A DNA stretch of 13,511 bases from an uncultured Arsenicibacter sp. (GTDB lineage: Bacteria > Bacteroidota > Bacteroidia > Cytophagales > Spirosomataceae): positions 1-13,511 of the forward strand of contig NZ_CAMFHL010000212.1 in NCBI RefSeq assembly GCF_945952095.1, in the 5' to 3' direction. Below the pieces are notes generated by a model. The model was not told the origin of the DNA and did not search any database. It saw nothing but the letters and a program-made list of their open reading frames with translations. Positions 6,795 to 13,511 of the stretch are shown piece after piece (positions within the stretch are counted from its first letter, which is position 1; each line of letters starts with the position of its first letter). Position numbers and translations under genes: made by a program.

Positions 6795-6802
6795 TAAAGG
6801 TA
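6795..6802 (-). promoter_or_regulatory. Possible -7 element for the deacetylase gene
   Basis: Read on the - strand this is TACCTTTA, seven of the eight positions of TAnnTTTG counting the two free ones (last base differs), about 30 bases before the ATG at 6765. No -33 TTG is seen. The 179-bp gap 6766-6944 also holds an A6-GCCG-T6 stretch (6857-6872) and, for the divergent GH125 gene, only a poor candidate: TTG at 6852 and TATTTCCG at 6876. Confidence 0.25.
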
Positions 6803-6944
6803 TGCATTTCGGCGCGGAAACCGAACCGTGTCGCCATTCCGGTCGCATTAGTTGTGAAAAAAGCCGTTTTTTGCGTATTTCCGGAAAATATAGCCTGCCG
6901 GTAACGATCGGGAGGTTTGCAAAGACGAGTAACAATCAGCATTT

Positions 6945-8381
6945 ATGAATCGACGTAATTTTGTAAAACAGTCGGCGGTAGCGGGCATGGCCGTGATGGC
7001 CGGCGGTCCGGCACTGGCCTCGGCTGACCCGAATGCCTCTGCCTTTCCAGCTGTACGAACGCCCGCCGGTAAACGGAATTTTACCAGTAAGGCCGTTGAA
7101 GAAGCCATTGCCCGTGTACAAAAAACCGTAAAAGACCCTGAACTGGCGTGGCTGTTTGAAAACTGCTTTCCGAATACGCTGGATACCACCGTACAATACG
7201 CAGAAGACGGTGGCAAACCCAATACCTTTGTAATCACCGGTGATATTGACGCTATGTGGCTGCGCGACAGTACGGCACAGGTTTGGCCGTATCTGCCGAT
7301 GACCAAACAGGACGAGCCGTTGCGGAAACTGATTGCGGGGGTAATCCGCCGGCAGGCGCAGTGTATCATCCTTGATCCGTATGCCAATGCCTTTTACCCG
7401 GACCCGAAGAAAGAAGGCGAGTGGAAGAAAGACGTAACGGCGATGAAACCCGGACTGCATGAACGGAAGTGGGAGCTTGATTCATTGTGTTACCCGATCC
7501 GGTTATCATACCACTACTGGAAAACGACGGGGGATACCTCACCGTTCGATGCCGAATGGGCAAAAGCCATGCAGCTGGCCCTGAAAACCTGCCGTGAGCA
7601 GCAGCGGAAGACGAATCGGGGACCCTACACTTTCGGACGCGAGACATCCTGGTCGACGGATACGGTGCCGGGCAATGGCTACGGCAATCCGACACGTCCG
7701 GTTGGCCTGATTCACAGTGTGTTCCGGCCATCGGATGATGCTACGGTGTTTCCGTTTCTGGTACCGTCGAACTGGTTTGCAGTGGTATCATTCCGGCAGC
7801 TGGCCACGATGATCGAGACACTGCATCCGGCCGTTCCGATTGCGGCCGATTGCCGCGCACTCGCCGATGAAGTAGAAAAGGCGTTGAAGCAGTATGCAAT
7901 ATATAATCACCCGAAATACGGCAACATGTATGCCATGGAAGTAGACGGATACGGTAACCGCCTGTTACAGGACGACGCCAATGTTCCGAACCTGCTGGCT
8001 ATGCCGTATCTTGGCGCTTGTACCGCGTCTGATCCGATCTATAAGAATACCCGCAAGTTTGTATTGAGTGCCGATAATCCGTATTTCTTTAACGGCAAGG
8101 CGGCGCAGGGCATCGGCAGCCCGCATACGCTGGTGGAAAATATCTGGCCGATGAGCCTGATTATGCGCGCCTTAACGTCGACCGACGATCAGGAGATTCT
8201 GGCGCAGCTGCGGATGCTGAAGAAAACGCATGCCGGTACCGGTTTCATGCACGAATCGTTCAATCAGGATGATCCGTCGAAATTTACGCGGAAATGGTTT
8301 GCCTGGGCGAATACGCTGTTTGGTGAGCTGATTCTGAAAGTGGCCTCCGAACGGCCGCATTTGCTGGCGAAAGAGCTGTAA
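6945..8381 (+). CDS. Glycoside hydrolase family 125 exo-alpha-1,6-mannosidase, Tat-exported
   Basis: The 478-aa product is a clear GH125 (former DUF1237) protein with an (alpha/alpha)6 fold. It starts with a twin-arginine leader (NRRNFVK, 2-8; hydrophobic to about 26). Family blocks follow: TGDIDAMWLRDS (98-109), ERKWELDSLCYPIRL (173-187), SVFRPSDDA (258-266), FPFLVPSNWFAVVS (269-282), DDANVPNLLAMPYLG (343-357), GIGSPHT (389-395), IWPMSLIMRAL (400-410) and GTGFMHESFNQDD (431-443). In characterised members an Asp is the general acid and a Glu the base of an inverting, metal-independent mechanism. D264 or D265 and E437 are the natural counterparts here, by motif rather than alignment. The enzyme should release mannose from alpha-1,6-linked mannosides of N-glycans or mannan in the periplasm. 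It is single-gene, with a strong terminator directly after it. Confidence 0.93.
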   Translation: MNRRNFVKQSAVAGMAVMAGGPALASADPNASAFPAVRTPAGKRNFTSKAVEEAIARVQKTVKDPELAWLFENCFPNTLDTTVQYAEDGGKPNTFVITGDIDAMWLRDSTAQVWPYLPMTKQDEPLRKLIAGVIRRQAQCIILDPYANAFYPDPKKEGEWKKDVTAMKPGLHERKWELDSLCYPIRLSYHYWKTTGDTSPFDAEWAKAMQLALKTCREQQRKTNRGPYTFGRETSWSTDTVPGNGYGNPTRPVGLIHSVFRPSDDATVFPFLVPSNWFAVVSFRQLATMIETLHPAVPIAADCRALADEVEKALKQYAIYNHPKYGNMYAMEVDGYGNRLLQDDANVPNLLAMPYLGACTASDPIYKNTRKFVLSADNPYFFNGKAAQGIGSPHTLVENIWPMSLIMRALTSTDDQEILAQLRMLKKTHAGTGFMHESFNQDDPSKFTRKWFAWANTLFGELILKVASERPHLLAKEL

Positions 8382-8384
8382 GGC

Positions 8385-8425
8385 AGTGGTGGCACGGCTT
8401 ACGCTCGTGCCACCACTATTTTTTT
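8385..8425 (+). terminator. Strong intrinsic terminator of the GH125 gene
   Basis: A perfect 12-bp stem (AGTGGTGGCACG at 8385-8396, CGTGCCACCACT at 8406-8417) with a 9-nt loop is followed by A and a T7 run (8419-8425). It starts 4 bases after the GH125 stop and lies between convergent genes. There is no T-tract on the - strand side, so it serves mainly the + strand transcript. Confidence 0.92.
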
Positions 8426-8427
8426 GC

Positions 8428-9669
8428 TTACTCTTCTACGTAATTAAATTCTTTCGTAAAGGTTTCTTCCATGAAGTAAAGGGCGATCAACGCCAGACAT
8501 ATCGTCAGGAACCCTACACCCAACGCGCTGCCTAAAACGCCGACCTGCCCTTTACCCCATACAAATAAGGTTGTCAGCGGAATAACGGCTCCGCGAACGA
8601 AGTTAGGTACAGTGGTTGCGACGGTGGCGCGGAGGTTGGTGCCGAACAGCTCGGCCGCAATGGTAACAAACAGCGCCCAGTATCCATTGGCCAGACCGAG
8701 TAGAAAACAGATGATATAGAATGTGTTAAGGTCTTTGACCGGCATTAGCAGGTAAACCAGTACAAAGCCGAAGGACAGCAGGATAAACCCTCTGATGACT
8801 TTTTTACGGCTTTTCAGAAACTGACTCAGCAGGCCGCTTGCCACATCGCCGCCAACCTGCCCGAGAAAGGCAATCATCACGGCTTTACCGGCAACCACCG
8901 GCTCTGTCAGGCCCATCGCCTGCCCGAATTCGGGGGAGAACGTAATCAGAATGCCGACCACAAACCAGATCGGTAGCCCGACCAGAATGCATTGCAGGTA
9001 TTTGAGCAGACGGGGTTTGCTGAAAAACAGCATCAGCAGGTCGCCGCGTTTTACCTGCCGGTCTTTAACGACTTCGAAAATGGCCGATTCCAGAATGTTT
9101 ACACGCATCACAAGCAGCAACAGGCCCATGCCGCCGCCAACAAAATAGGAATTCCGCCAGGCGAACAGATCCGCCACAAAATAGGCCAGAATGGCGCCCA
9201 GAACGCCCATAGTGGCGACAATCGTTGTGCCATACCCGCGAATCTGACGGGGCAGCACTTCGGTAACGAGCGTAATACCTGCCCCCAGCTCCCCGGCCAG
9301 CCCGACGCCGGCGATGAACCGCAGAACCGCGTATTGAGACAGGGACGTGACCAGTCCGTTGCCGATATTGGCCAGCGAATAAATCAGAATAGAGCCGAAA
9401 AGAACGGATAGCCGTCCGCGCTTATCCCCCAGCACGCCCCAGAAAATACCGCCGATCAGCAGGCCGGCCATCTGCATGTTGAGCAGATAAATGCCCTCGG
9501 GCAGGAGCCGGTCCGTCCCGACGCCAAGGTCTTTCAGGCTGGGTACCCTGACAACGCTGAACAGAAAAAGATCATACATGTCGACGAGGTAGCCAAGGGC
9601 GGCTACCAGCACCGGCAGACTGAGTAGCTGGCTGGTTGATTTTTTGGGAAGAACGGGTTCCTGAACCAT
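8428..9669 (-). CDS. MFS transporter (metabolite:H+ symporter-like)
   Basis: This 413-aa inner-membrane protein has about 12 hydrophobic segments in two halves. Signature motifs are DMYDLFLF in TM1 (30-37), GDKRGR (81-86, the MFS loop 2-3 motif), RFIAGVGLAGELGAG (117-131, TM4), PRQIRGYGTT (140-149) and, in the second half, AELFGTNLRATV (339-350). These are close to the sugar/organic-acid:H+ symporter groups, where TM1 Asp and the RFxxGxGxGGE motif help proton coupling. The substrate cannot be read. It is the last gene of a - strand series, 103 bp after the exported Gfo/Idh oxidoreductase. Import of a product of the upstream enzymes is a reasonable guess. Its stop is close to the terminator at 8385-8425. 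Confidence 0.9.
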   Translation of the reverse strand: MVQEPVLPKKSTSQLLSLPVLVAALGYLVDMYDLFLFSVVRVPSLKDLGVGTDRLLPEGIYLLNMQMAGLLIGGIFWGVLGDKRGRLSVLFGSILIYSLANIGNGLVTSLSQYAVLRFIAGVGLAGELGAGITLVTEVLPRQIRGYGTTIVATMGVLGAILAYFVADLFAWRNSYFVGGGMGLLLLVMRVNILESAIFEVVKDRQVKRGDLLMLFFSKPRLLKYLQCILVGLPIWFVVGILITFSPEFGQAMGLTEPVVAGKAVMIAFLGQVGGDVASGLLSQFLKSRKKVIRGFILLSFGFVLVYLLMPVKDLNTFYIICFLLGLANGYWALFVTIAAELFGTNLRATVATTVPNFVRGAVIPLTTLFVWGKGQVGVLGSALGVGFLTICLALIALYFMEETFTKEFNYVEE

Positions 9670-9705
9670 GAACGGTACTATTAATAGGTTGGGTTGTCAG
9701 AAAGT

Positions 9706-9764
9706 GTGGCGGTACAACCGGATGGTCGATTCATAATCAGCTGACCGGCAGGAAGTACCACCAC
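9706..9764 (-). other. Imperfect stem-loop between the oxidoreductase and transporter genes
   Basis: GTGGCGGTAC (9706-9715) pairs with GTACCACCAC (9755-9764) with one mismatch. Inside it, GGTC/GACC (9724-9727/9743-9746) and GATT/AATC (9728-9731/9735-9738) can extend the fold. On the - strand no T-tract follows, so a simple terminator is unlikely. It may stabilise or process the transcript between the two genes. No -7 match is seen in this 103-bp gap. Confidence 0.35.
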
Positions 9765-9772
9765 GGAAAAGA

Positions 9773-11077
9773 CTATACTTGTTGCGGCACCAGATACGGC
9801 GCGCGGTATTTGCGGGTAAGCATGCCGTTTGCTTCGGCATCCCCGATAAATTGTTCTTTTTTCGGATCGAACTTCAGCGTCCGGCCGAGGCGGTAGGAGA
9901 TATTGCCCAGGTGCGCAATGCCGGATGCCAGGTGGGCCGTTTCGACCGGGCCGTTGAGCTTCGACTTATCCCGTGCCCGGACGGCTTCAATAAAGTTAAG
10001 GTAGTGATCACCACCGGCTTTGTTGGCCGGTCCGGGGGTACGTTCCTTGCCAAGGTACGTTTTGTAATCGTTGTACCCGTTAATGACCATGTAGCCTTTA
10101 TCGCCGTAGAAAATATTGCCGATTTCGATGCCGTCTTCCTTATTGGTCATCCACGGACGGACTTCAAACTGAATCACTTTACCTTCTTTCGGGTACTTGT
10201 AAACGGACGTCAGCGTTTCCGGCGTTTCCTTGCAGTCGTTCCACAGGAATTTGCCGCCCGACGAGGTGATTTCTTCCGGTAAGCCGACATCTAAGCCCCA
10301 CATACACAGGTCCGTTTCGTGGATACCCTGGTTGCCGATATCGCCGTTGCCGTAGTCCCAGAACCAGTGCCAGTTATAGTGCACGTAGTTTTTGCTGAAG
10401 GCTTTAGTCTGTGCCGGTCCCTGCCACATGTCCCAGTTCAGTCCCTCCGGAACGGGCGAGTTGCCCTGGTTACCGATATCCGGACGCCATTTGAACACCA
10501 GACCGCGGGCCATGTAGACTTTACCGATCAGGCCGTCGCGGAGGTGTTTGATCGCCTCCTGGATAGCCACCGAACTGCGGAGCTGAACGCCGTGCTGCAC
10601 GATGCGGTTGTACTTCGTGGCGGCTTCGACCAGTTTGCGGCCTTCGTAGAGGTTATGCGCCCCCGGTTTTTCGACGTACACATCCTTGCCGGCCTGACAC
10701 GCCCAGATAGCTGCCAGCGCATGCCAGTGGTTAGGCGTCGCAATGCTGACCGCATCTATGTTCTTGTCTTCGTACACGCGGCGCAGGTCCTGCTCGGTAT
10801 GCACTTTGCGGTTATACGTTTTTTCAAAGTCGGCAGCGCGCTCGGCGGCAACCACCTTATCGACATCGCACAGGGTAACGACTTCGACATCTTTGAGCCG
10901 TGAAAAACCGGAAATATGGTCTTTTCCGCGGCCATTAACGCCGATAACGGCAACCCTGATACGGTCATTGGACCCGAAGGCATGGGACGGAATAATTGTC
11001 GGCATTCCCATAACGGCCAGGGAGCCCGTGGCCGCGGTTTTAAGGAAGTCACGGCGCGATTCAAGCGTACTCTTCAT
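9773..11077 (-). CDS. Gfo/Idh/MocA family NAD(P)-dependent oxidoreductase, Tat-exported
   Basis: The 434-aa product has a twin-arginine leader (SRRDFLK, 7-13; hydrophobic to about 33). A Rossmann domain follows, with the dinucleotide loop VIGVNGRGKDH (44-54), acidic CDVD (70-73), ATPNHWH (113-119) and the family motif EKP (136-138). The C-terminal alpha/beta domain contains GNQGIHETD (248-256), where H253 occupies the usual catalytic His position, and ends with HLGNISYRLGR (389-399). Relatives oxidise or reduce sugars and inositols, or use NAD cyclically in glycoside cleavage. The Tat leader means it folds with its cofactor before export, so it probably acts in the periplasm with tightly bound NAD(P). 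It sits between the SDR gene (92 bp upstream) and the MFS gene. Substrate unknown. Confidence 0.92.
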   Translation of the reverse strand: MKSTLESRRDFLKTAATGSLAVMGMPTIIPSHAFGSNDRIRVAVIGVNGRGKDHISGFSRLKDVEVVTLCDVDKVVAAERAADFEKTYNRKVHTEQDLRRVYEDKNIDAVSIATPNHWHALAAIWACQAGKDVYVEKPGAHNLYEGRKLVEAATKYNRIVQHGVQLRSSVAIQEAIKHLRDGLIGKVYMARGLVFKWRPDIGNQGNSPVPEGLNWDMWQGPAQTKAFSKNYVHYNWHWFWDYGNGDIGNQGIHETDLCMWGLDVGLPEEITSSGGKFLWNDCKETPETLTSVYKYPKEGKVIQFEVRPWMTNKEDGIEIGNIFYGDKGYMVINGYNDYKTYLGKERTPGPANKAGGDHYLNFIEAVRARDKSKLNGPVETAHLASGIAHLGNISYRLGRTLKFDPKKEQFIGDAEANGMLTRKYRAPYLVPQQV

Positions 11078-11169
11078 ACGTGAATTAAGGTTTAGGAGTA
11101 AATTGTCACGTAGTCAAAAGCAAAAGACAATCAGGAACTAACGTGTATTTGTAACCTGATTTATGAAAA

Positions 11170-11940
11170 TTATAACCGTGACGTGGTTAGTCCGCCATCG
11201 ACCATGATGACCTGGCCGGTTGAGTAGGGGAAGTCGCCCTTTGCCAGCGCCGATACGGCCCTGCCGACGTCATCCGGAAGTCCCCACCGCTTTTGCAGGC
11301 AGAGGCCGTCTTCAATCAGTTTGTCATATTTGCCCGTTACACCGGCTGTCATATCAGTCCGGATGATGCCGGGCCGTACTTCGTACACCGGAATATCAAA
11401 CTCGCCGAGCCGCACCGCAAAGAGCTGCGTCGCCATGCTGACGCCGGCCTTCGCCACACAATATTCCCCGCGGTTGACCGAGGCTACCGTTGCCGAAATG
11501 GACGAAACGTTGATGATACACCCCCAAAAGGAAGCATCTGCGTCTTTCTGGGCAATCAGCCAGTTGGCTGCGGCCTGGGTCAGGAAATAAGGCCCCTGCA
11601 GGTTAGTGGCTACTACGTAGGCAAAACTTTCTTCGGTGGCATCCAGAATGTCGCGACGCTCTTTCGGCGCTACCCCGGCATTGTTTACCAGCACATTCAG
11701 ACGGCCGAAATGCGCATTAATCGTTGCCAGGATGTCGGCCCGGGCGTCGGCCGAGGCAATGTCGCCCTGGCAATAGAGCACATCGGCACCAAGGGCGCGC
11801 AGTTCGGCAAGGGGTTCCTGCACGGCGTCTTCCGGACGTACTCCGTTGATGGCCAGATCGAAACCTGCACCGGCGAGATGCCGGGCAATGCCCAGCCCGA
11901 TTCCCCGGCTGCCGCCGGTAATTAAAGCGATTGGTTTCAT
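11170..11940 (-). CDS. Short-chain dehydrogenase/reductase (annotated FabG-like), catabolic context
   Basis: This 256-aa cytoplasmic classical SDR has the cofactor loop TGGSRGIG (8-15), GDI (59-61), NNAG (86-89) and N113. Its catalytic residues are S146 or S147, Y160 and K164 (YCVAK). RPGIIRTDM follows at 189-197, with a C-terminal VDGG (247-250). Length and motifs resemble 3-oxoacyl-ACP reductases, but the same scaffold serves many sugar and uronate reductases (KduD-type and others). It lies 6 nt downstream of the OYE-family gene and so is surely in the same operon. With no fatty-acid genes nearby, a sugar- or keto-acid-related carbonyl reduction is more likely than fatty-acid synthesis. R12 in the TGGSR loop is compatible with NADP(H) preference, but this is not proof. 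Confidence 0.9.
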   Translation of the reverse strand: MKPIALITGGSRGIGLGIARHLAGAGFDLAINGVRPEDAVQEPLAELRALGADVLYCQGDIASADARADILATINAHFGRLNVLVNNAGVAPKERRDILDATEESFAYVVATNLQGPYFLTQAAANWLIAQKDADASFWGCIINVSSISATVASVNRGEYCVAKAGVSMATQLFAVRLGEFDIPVYEVRPGIIRTDMTAGVTGKYDKLIEDGLCLQKRWGLPDDVGRAVSALAKGDFPYSTGQVIMVDGGLTTSRL

Positions 11941-11946
11941 GATGTA

Positions 11947-13392
11947 CTACAGGCTGTCTTTAACCGCTTTAAGCTGTTCGGCTTCCGGACTTTTCTTATA
12001 CAGCGGATCGAGCGGATAACAACCCGAAATGATGCCGTTGCGCGGAGCAGTGGTACAGTCCGAAAATGTCCGGCAAATCAGGTTCCGGGTCAGGGTTTTG
12101 CCTTCGACCATGTCGGCAGGCATGGTCGGGTAGGAGAGCACCATCCGCCCGAAACCGATGCTGTCGGCCATGCCGTGGTTAAGTACATATTGCGCCACGT
12201 TCGGCAACCACTCCTGTAAATACGAGTAGCCGGAGCCAATGATTGTCAGGTCAGGAAACGCCTGTTTGAGCGCATGGGTTACGTCGATCTGCCGTTTCAC
12301 CCCGATCAGCGGGTCTTCCGGCGGCAGGTAGCCATCAGAAGGCGGGAACAGGGCCGGACGCATCAGGTGCGGGTTGTAGTAAGGACTGCCACCCGTAATG
12401 CAAACCAGCTCAATGTCAAGCGATTGAAGCAGCGCCAGAAACGCCTTGGTTTCGGTCAGGTCCAAGCCAAGACCGTTCTCCTGACCGCCAAACGCATATG
12501 GATAATTTTCGGCCGGTTCGGGAATACCCTGGCCGTCGGTACCTTTTTTAAACGGCAAAAAGTCAAAGGCGCTGAGCCGTACCCCGATGCCCAGACCCGG
12601 CGCGGCTTCGCGGATACCAGCCACAATGCTGCGGAGGTACCGCGTACGGTTTTCAAACGACCCGCCATAGCGGCCTTCCCGGTCAACGGCGCTCAGAAAT
12701 TCATGGCCCAGATATCCGTGGCAGTGCTTAACGTCCACGAAATCATAGCCCGCCTGTTGAGCCAGCACCGCTGCGTCGATGTATTGCCGGATAATGCCGT
12801 CGATGTCGTCGTCGGTGAGGGTCGGGTGCTCCTGCGTCATACCGAACTTGCTGTTCAGAAACGGGTGACTGTACAGAATCTTTGGCTCAAACTGCTTGTG
12901 GCTGTGTGGTTTACAGAACCGCCCCGAGTGAGTCAGCTGCAGGCCGATCAGCAGGTCGTCGGTAGTATCGAATTTAGCCGCATGTTCGGTCAGGAGCAGC
13001 TGCCGGAGCGCCACAAACTCGTCGTAGGTATCCTTGTTCAGCACCAGCTGATTGGGGTTGGCCTTCCCGGAATGGCATACAGCAACCGCCTCGCAGCCAA
13101 ACAGCAGTTTGGCCCCGCTGACGGCAAACTTGCGCCAGCGATTGCGGGTATAATCAGTCGGCCGGCCGTCAAGGGTGCCATCCCAGCCTTCCATCGGCAG
13201 AATACACAGGCTGTTACCGATCGTTTTGCCTGATTTCAGATGAATCGGTTTCCGGAACGGACTGTCAGCGGCCGGTAATAAAGTATCATCAAACGGCAGG
13301 TCGATCTGGTTGGTTTGCAGGTAGTTCCGGAGATCGCCGGCCGTTTTCAGTTGCGCCATGCGCGGAAAGCGGGGTTTGTATTTTTCGCTCAT
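11947..13392 (-). CDS. NADH:flavin oxidoreductase, Old Yellow Enzyme family
   Basis: This 481-aa protein has an OYE-type TIM barrel with FMN. It has a roughly 45-residue N-terminal extension, then IHLKSGKTIGNSLCILPMEG (50-69), LQLTHSGRF (151-159), VDVKHCHGYLGHEFLS (219-234; the KxCHGYLxxxF block), GGSFENR (243-249) and GFGR (413-416) at the phosphate-binding end. It lacks the C-terminal FAD/NAD domain of 2,4-dienoyl-CoA reductases. The C-terminus has C440, C446 and C458, a partial remnant of the four-cysteine [4Fe-4S] motif with C-x11-C kept, so a cluster is doubtful. Family members reduce activated C=C bonds or keto-enol groups with NAD(P)H. The ATG overlaps the preceding stop (ATGA, 13389-13392) and the SDR gene follows 6 nt later, so it is mid-operon. 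Confidence 0.92.
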   Translation of the reverse strand: MSEKYKPRFPRMAQLKTAGDLRNYLQTNQIDLPFDDTLLPAADSPFRKPIHLKSGKTIGNSLCILPMEGWDGTLDGRPTDYTRNRWRKFAVSGAKLLFGCEAVAVCHSGKANPNQLVLNKDTYDEFVALRQLLLTEHAAKFDTTDDLLIGLQLTHSGRFCKPHSHKQFEPKILYSHPFLNSKFGMTQEHPTLTDDDIDGIIRQYIDAAVLAQQAGYDFVDVKHCHGYLGHEFLSAVDREGRYGGSFENRTRYLRSIVAGIREAAPGLGIGVRLSAFDFLPFKKGTDGQGIPEPAENYPYAFGGQENGLGLDLTETKAFLALLQSLDIELVCITGGSPYYNPHLMRPALFPPSDGYLPPEDPLIGVKRQIDVTHALKQAFPDLTIIGSGYSYLQEWLPNVAQYVLNHGMADSIGFGRMVLSYPTMPADMVEGKTLTRNLICRTFSDCTTAPRNGIISGCYPLDPLYKKSPEAEQLKAVKDSL

Positions 13393-13511
13393 CGTGGCAA
13401 GCAGTTAAAAAACGTATAGTACGGTTGGGTTGAATCAGCAAGTCGCTGCACATAAAGCGCCAGTTCGCGTATGTGATAGTCGCCCCACATACTCGACTCC
13501 CCATACGGGAT
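13389..13511 (-). CDS. Partial CDS, C-terminal 40 residues, possibly a GH88-like glycan hydrolase
   Basis: The frame is open from the window edge to a TGA at 13391-13389, which overlaps the oxidoreductase ATG (ATGA). That is typical of tightly coupled operon genes and supports its being real. The visible tail includes PYGESSMWGDYHIRELALYV and ends YYTFFNCLPR. The WGDY..xEL..Y.xRL pattern resembles the C-terminus of GH88 unsaturated glucuronyl hydrolases (WGDYFYLEALxR), but only 40 residues are seen and the match is from memory, so the family is tentative. If right, the enzyme would release an unsaturated uronic acid from a lyase-generated oligosaccharide. Confidence 0.55.
   Translation of the reverse strand: MPYGESSMWGDYHIRELALYVQRLADSTQPYYTFFNCLPR

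Noticed and set aside
6857..6872. A6-GCCG-T6 inverted repeat as a terminator
   Set aside because: It lies between divergent gene starts, where no transcript needs ending, and an A-T-only stem is weak; at most it is promoter-region structure.
10319..10903. A 194-residue + strand open frame opposite the Gfo/Idh/MocA gene
   Set aside because: It lies antisense to the EKP and Rossmann regions of a clear gene; no independent support.
11078..11169. Several ACGTG-type words around the SDR/oxidoreductase gap as an operator
   Set aside because: The copies have irregular spacing and orientation and are short enough to occur by chance.
12274..13233. A 319-residue open frame on the + strand opposite the OYE-family gene
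   Set aside because: It is fully antisense to a gene with clear family motifs, has no recognisable domain and a His/Arg/Gln-rich composition typical of a reverse-frame shadow.
13289..13504. A 71-residue - strand frame at the right edge starting at an ATG
   Set aside because: The partial frame ending at 13389 has an ATGA coupling with the next gene and a family-like tail. This alternative runs out of frame into the oxidoreductase gene.
1..13511. CRISPR arrays, tRNA/rRNA genes, insertion sequences, phage genes
   Set aside because: No regularly spaced repeats, no cloverleaf or rRNA-like sequence, and no transposase or integrase frame were seen.

Overview
The window looks like chromosome from a member of the Bacteroidota, most likely a Spirosoma-like member of the Cytophagales. 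The grounds are: GC of roughly 50-55% in most genes; starts without Shine-Dalgarno sequences; two upstream hexamer-type elements matching the Bacteroidota -7 consensus TAnnTTTG; several exported proteins with RRxFLK-type twin-arginine leaders; and a gene set typical of that group (M61 peptidase with PDZ domain, GH125, exported Gfo/Idh/MocA oxidoreductase). The genus is an inference from protein style only.

Layout from left to right. (1) 1-168 is the AT-rich tail of an unrecognised + strand gene. It ends in a perfect 36-bp palindrome (166-201) that also faces the end of a - strand M61 metallopeptidase (205-2031). (2) Divergent from the peptidase is a two-gene + strand unit (2153-3800). It encodes the two halves of a UshA-type 5'-nucleotidase as separate, overlapping genes in reversed order: C-domain first as a probable lipoprotein, then the metallophosphatase domain with a Tat leader. 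(3) A convergent terminator (3816-3852) separates this from a - strand block: a small MscS-like channel (3887-4783), a 66-aa orphan ORF (4855-5055) and an ECF sigma factor (5061-5705). The sigma factor and the orphan are 5 nt apart. (4) A 253-bp gap carries an elaborate 70-nt hairpin (5812-5881). (5) A NodB-type polysaccharide deacetylase (5959-6765, -) and a Tat-exported GH125 alpha-mannosidase (6945-8381, +) are divergently arranged. The mannosidase ends in a strong intrinsic terminator. (6) From 13511 down to 8428 is a - strand catabolic-looking series: the C-terminus of a probable glycan hydrolase (GH88-like, uncertain), an OYE-family NADH:flavin oxidoreductase (ATGA overlap), an SDR oxidoreductase (6-nt gap), a Tat-exported Gfo/Idh/MocA oxidoreductase (92-nt gap) and an MFS transporter (103-nt gap).

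How the genes may work together. The right half fits exported glycan or glycoside processing (GH125, deacetylase, Gfo/Idh) joined to uptake (MFS) and cytoplasmic redox conversion of an unsaturated or keto intermediate (OYE plus SDR). That pathway is inferred from gene order; no substrate can be read from the sequence. The left half holds envelope housekeeping functions: periplasmic peptidase, nucleotide scavenging, osmotic channel and an envelope-type sigma factor. There are no tRNA or rRNA genes, no CRISPR array and no recognisable insertion sequence.
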